This document shows positions 62,010-64,000 of a stretch of DNA of 64,000 bases, piece by piece. Position numbers and translations under genes: made by a program. Below the pieces are notes generated by a model, which did not search any database, had not been told where the DNA came from, and was given only the letters and a program-made list of their open reading frames with translations. The stretch's first letter is position 1. The number at the start of each line of letters is the position of its first letter. Source of the DNA: Siphonodentalium dalli (Eukaryota; Mollusca; Scaphopoda; Gadilida; Siphonodentaliidae); contig CP136068.1 in assembly GCA_032622095.1 (NCBI GenBank), positions 16,165,729 to 16,229,728 of the forward strand. Reading direction: 5' to 3'.

Positions 62010-62495
62010 GGTATACTGATTGCGAATATATCGGTGATAATTTATTGTTGTACAACTTGTACTACAAATTTACTGCTTGTCTGCTGGAGATTTACTATAA
62101 ATCTACCGGTAAGAATTTACTTTCATAATAAAACTCAACCGGTGATCATTTATTGTCGGTATACCGATATACTGATTTTAATTTTCTCTGAATACCAATC
62201 TACTAGTGAAAATTTATTGTCATGATACAAATCTTCTGTTGATAATTTATTGTTGTACTAGCAATCTACCGATAAGACTGTCATGCTGTACTACATATTT
62301 ACGGCTATTATTTAATGTTCTACTACAAATATATCGGTAATTATCTTACTAGAGAAAAACCGTTCAAAAGCTGTTGTCTTTCTATAAATGTACCGTTGAT
62401 AATTTACTGTCTATACTTTACATCTACTGCTGCTAATTTACTGTTTATTATACACATATACTGCTGATAATTTACAGTCTAATTACAAATCTCAC
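62010..62495 (+). repeat. Degenerate ~40-bp tandem repeat
   Basis: About ten diverged copies of a unit like tactacaaatctaccggtga followed by taatttattgt, starting right after the tail exon. No coding. Confidence 0.6.
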
Positions 62496-62570
62496 CACCA
62501 ACGTTTTTCCTGCACTGCCGTGTTAAATAATCCTAATTTTTGCGAAACGAATTTTGGACGGGCATATGTT

Positions 62571-63120
62571 ATATCGTCATTCGTCTGATATAATTAACTT
62601 GAACATGTAGGTGGTGGCATCTTACAAGGACAACCCACTACTTCCCTGTTCAGAACAAAATACTCGTGTATTAAATTAGTAGACCTGGGTACACTGACTG
62701 TTTCTTTTAGCAACATGTATATACTTATAATAATCATTTGCAAAAATCAAATAAAATCTTCTGATGGTTCTCTAACGTATTTAACATACATGGAATACGT
62801 AGGTAACTATTGTTTGCATGCACATGTGACTACAACAGATGTTTCCGAACATTTCAACGGAATATATTAAACAGTGTACACACGCAATTGCATTGTTAAA
62901 TGGAGTGCATCTATGACAACGAGTCTGATAGTAACTATTTTAATTTCAGGAAGAAGAGCTCGCAAGCACAATGCTGAGTGAGTATGCACGCACCGTATCA
63001 CTGTATCTGATATGTTTTCATTGCCGTTAACACGGTTTCCAATGTGCATTTGTCAGACAGATATTGCCATATTGGTCCACACTCATAATAGTTGTTTCTT
63101 TAAGCATATGTCATAGCGAT
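62571..63120 (+). repeat. Segmental duplicate copy 2, carries juxtamembrane exon
   Basis: Second copy of 49706-50263, same orientation, 12.9 kb downstream. Similarity stops at tcatagcgat (63120), shortly before the SINE at 63141. Confidence 0.85.
62950..62977 (+). CDS. Juxtamembrane micro-exon, copy b
   Basis: A 28-nt exon with acceptor attttaatttcag and donor gtgagt, phase 1 in and phase 2 out, encoding G-RRARKHNA-(D/E). It differs from copy a by Asp to Arg and Ser to Asn, with splice sites, length and phase intact. It can follow either the transmembrane exon (49542) or the tail exon (61988) in frame. If used, a further exon beyond the window is required. It is either an alternative exon or the start of a second tail module. 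Confidence 0.65.
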
Positions 63121-63140
63121 ATCTATATGTTTAGAATTAC

Positions 63141-63490
63141 CTGTCGACTCCCCTTTCGGGTAATACAGACATGGTCTAGGTCTCGACTGTGGTCGGTGCT
63201 TTGGTGGGATACTGTAACCTACAGCCGGGTTCTTTAACGTGCACAAGGTCACCCATGTACAAGGGTCAGCCAATCATGTCGGCTCTTGATCCGACAGCGT
63301 ACCGCACTCACGACAACATACCTGGACATGATGTCGCCGCGAAGGGAAGTCAGTTTTGTATTCGGATATGTATTGTGTGATCACGAATGAGACTTTTCAG
63401 TCATTTTTTTTATTTTTGTCAGAATACCCGACCGGGAATCGATCCCCGGAACTTTAGCACGAGAGACCAGTACTCGGCCACTGACTTCGT
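63141..63490 (-). mobile_element. tRNA-derived SINE
   Basis: On the minus strand the head lies near 63485: cagtggccgagtactggtct (A-box-like) and, ~25 nt further, ggggatcgattcccgg (B-box-like). The body contains ctgaaaagtctcattcgtga and, near the far end, gtgcacgttaaagaaccc, shared with the inverse copy at 55433-55808. No flanking target duplication could be fixed. Confidence 0.7.
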
Positions 63491-63751
63491 TAATTTCTTC
63501 ACACTCGCTTTGCTACACTTTTGTTTTCACGATCGGTATGAACGCCAATAAAAGAATAATACATAAATATGCAAATAATGACAAAGCCCCAATGAAATAA
63601 ACATTCCCAAACTGTTTACAGAGTATATATGTGGTCGTATTTGCGAAATGCATGGCTAAACTTACACAACCTTTGTTTTCGTTTCATTTATTTACATTTT
63701 CATACCGCATAGGGCCGGGTCATATGCATTATGATTTTTGAAATACCACAG

Positions 63752-63868
63752 GAGCTTGGAATTTATCAATAACTGCCTTAATTATGCTAATTAGCAATGT
63801 TTTGGTCATAATTCTGGGCCAAAATTAGCTAATTAAGGAAGTTATTGATCAAGTTCCAAACTCCAATG
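63752..63868. repeat. Hairpin element with ~40-bp arms
   Basis: The left arm aggagcttggaatttatcaa followed by taactgccttaatta pairs with the complement of taattaaggaagttattgat followed by caagttccaaactcc, with a short middle containing gctaattagc and gccaaaattagc. MITE-like. A second small inverted pair, gtatacccta / tagggtatac, lies at 63901-63969. Confidence 0.6.
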
Positions 63869-64000
63869 ATATTGGTAAGACCGCCACAAGTCCATTCATG
63901 GTATACCCTAATTATAACGCCCGCTTTCCCGCGGCGATGCAGCGGAAGCGAAGCGACCTAGGGTATACGTATGCGAATATGAGGGCTAAGCTACCCCCGA

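Noticed and set aside
63430-63490. Possible functional tRNA gene
   Set aside because: A- and B-box-like sequences are present but cloverleaf pairing is poor and the unit continues into a SINE body shared with 55433-55808.

Overview
The window looks like animal nuclear DNA: AT-rich, with GT-AG introns, an immunoglobulin/fibronectin-III receptor gene in small symmetric phase-1 exons, several LINE clades, tRNA-derived SINEs and many tandem arrays of roughly 105-160 bp. This mix suggests a lophotrochozoan, most likely a marine mollusc. That placement is inference; nothing in the sequence names the species. I see no bacterial operon, CRISPR array or rRNA. The SINE heads are the only tRNA-like sequence. 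The region holds one clearly functional-looking host gene and is otherwise mostly mobile DNA. || Layout. 0-5.5 kb: a short array of ~105-bp repeats is split by a precise 3,973-bp inverted-repeat element (TSD TAA) whose loop carries a broken C2H2 zinc-finger gene. 5.9-8.5 kb: a LINE 3' tail with a hairpin (minus strand), then a decayed CR1/L2-like LINE (plus strand). 9.44-19.59 kb: a ~10 kb foldback-like palindrome. Each arm has a unique part and a ~155-bp tandem array, and the spacer holds a minus-strand LINE fragment. 19.75-26.2 kb: a ~145-bp satellite interrupted by a ~5.75 kb insertion with candidate inverted termini. The insertion carries minus-strand remnants of an unrecognised protein and was itself hit by a plus-strand L1/Tx1-like LINE and a MITE. 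26.2-30.5 kb: no gene recognised. || 30.5-63 kb is a plus-strand gene for a single-pass adhesion or receptor protein. Its visible parts are four Ig-like exons, one FN3 exon, a transmembrane exon, a 28-nt basic juxtamembrane exon and an acidic tyrosine-containing tail exon. The 5' end (signal peptide, earlier domains) is not identified and the 3' end lies beyond the window. A ~550-bp segment with the juxtamembrane exon is duplicated at 49.7 and 62.6 kb, in matching phase, so the tail may be modular or alternatively spliced. || The introns hold a 1,972-bp foldback element with 8-bp TSDs and a nested 178-bp MITE (37.5-39.4 kb), a BIR-domain remnant (40.1 kb), two ~450-bp direct repeats (34.4 and 35.85 kb), a tandem 0.46-kb duplication (48.1-49.0 kb), a full-span but dead LINE (50.5-53.4 kb), a ~140-bp repeat array split by a SINE (54.0-56.35 kb), a 93-bp near-perfect hairpin (61.4 kb) and another SINE (63.1-63.5 kb). 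|| The strongest themes are three independent inverted-repeat elements with tandem repeats in or beside their arms, two arrays acting as insertion targets so that the empty site can be reconstructed, and the duplicated cytoplasmic exon with Ig domains that have lost canonical cysteines.
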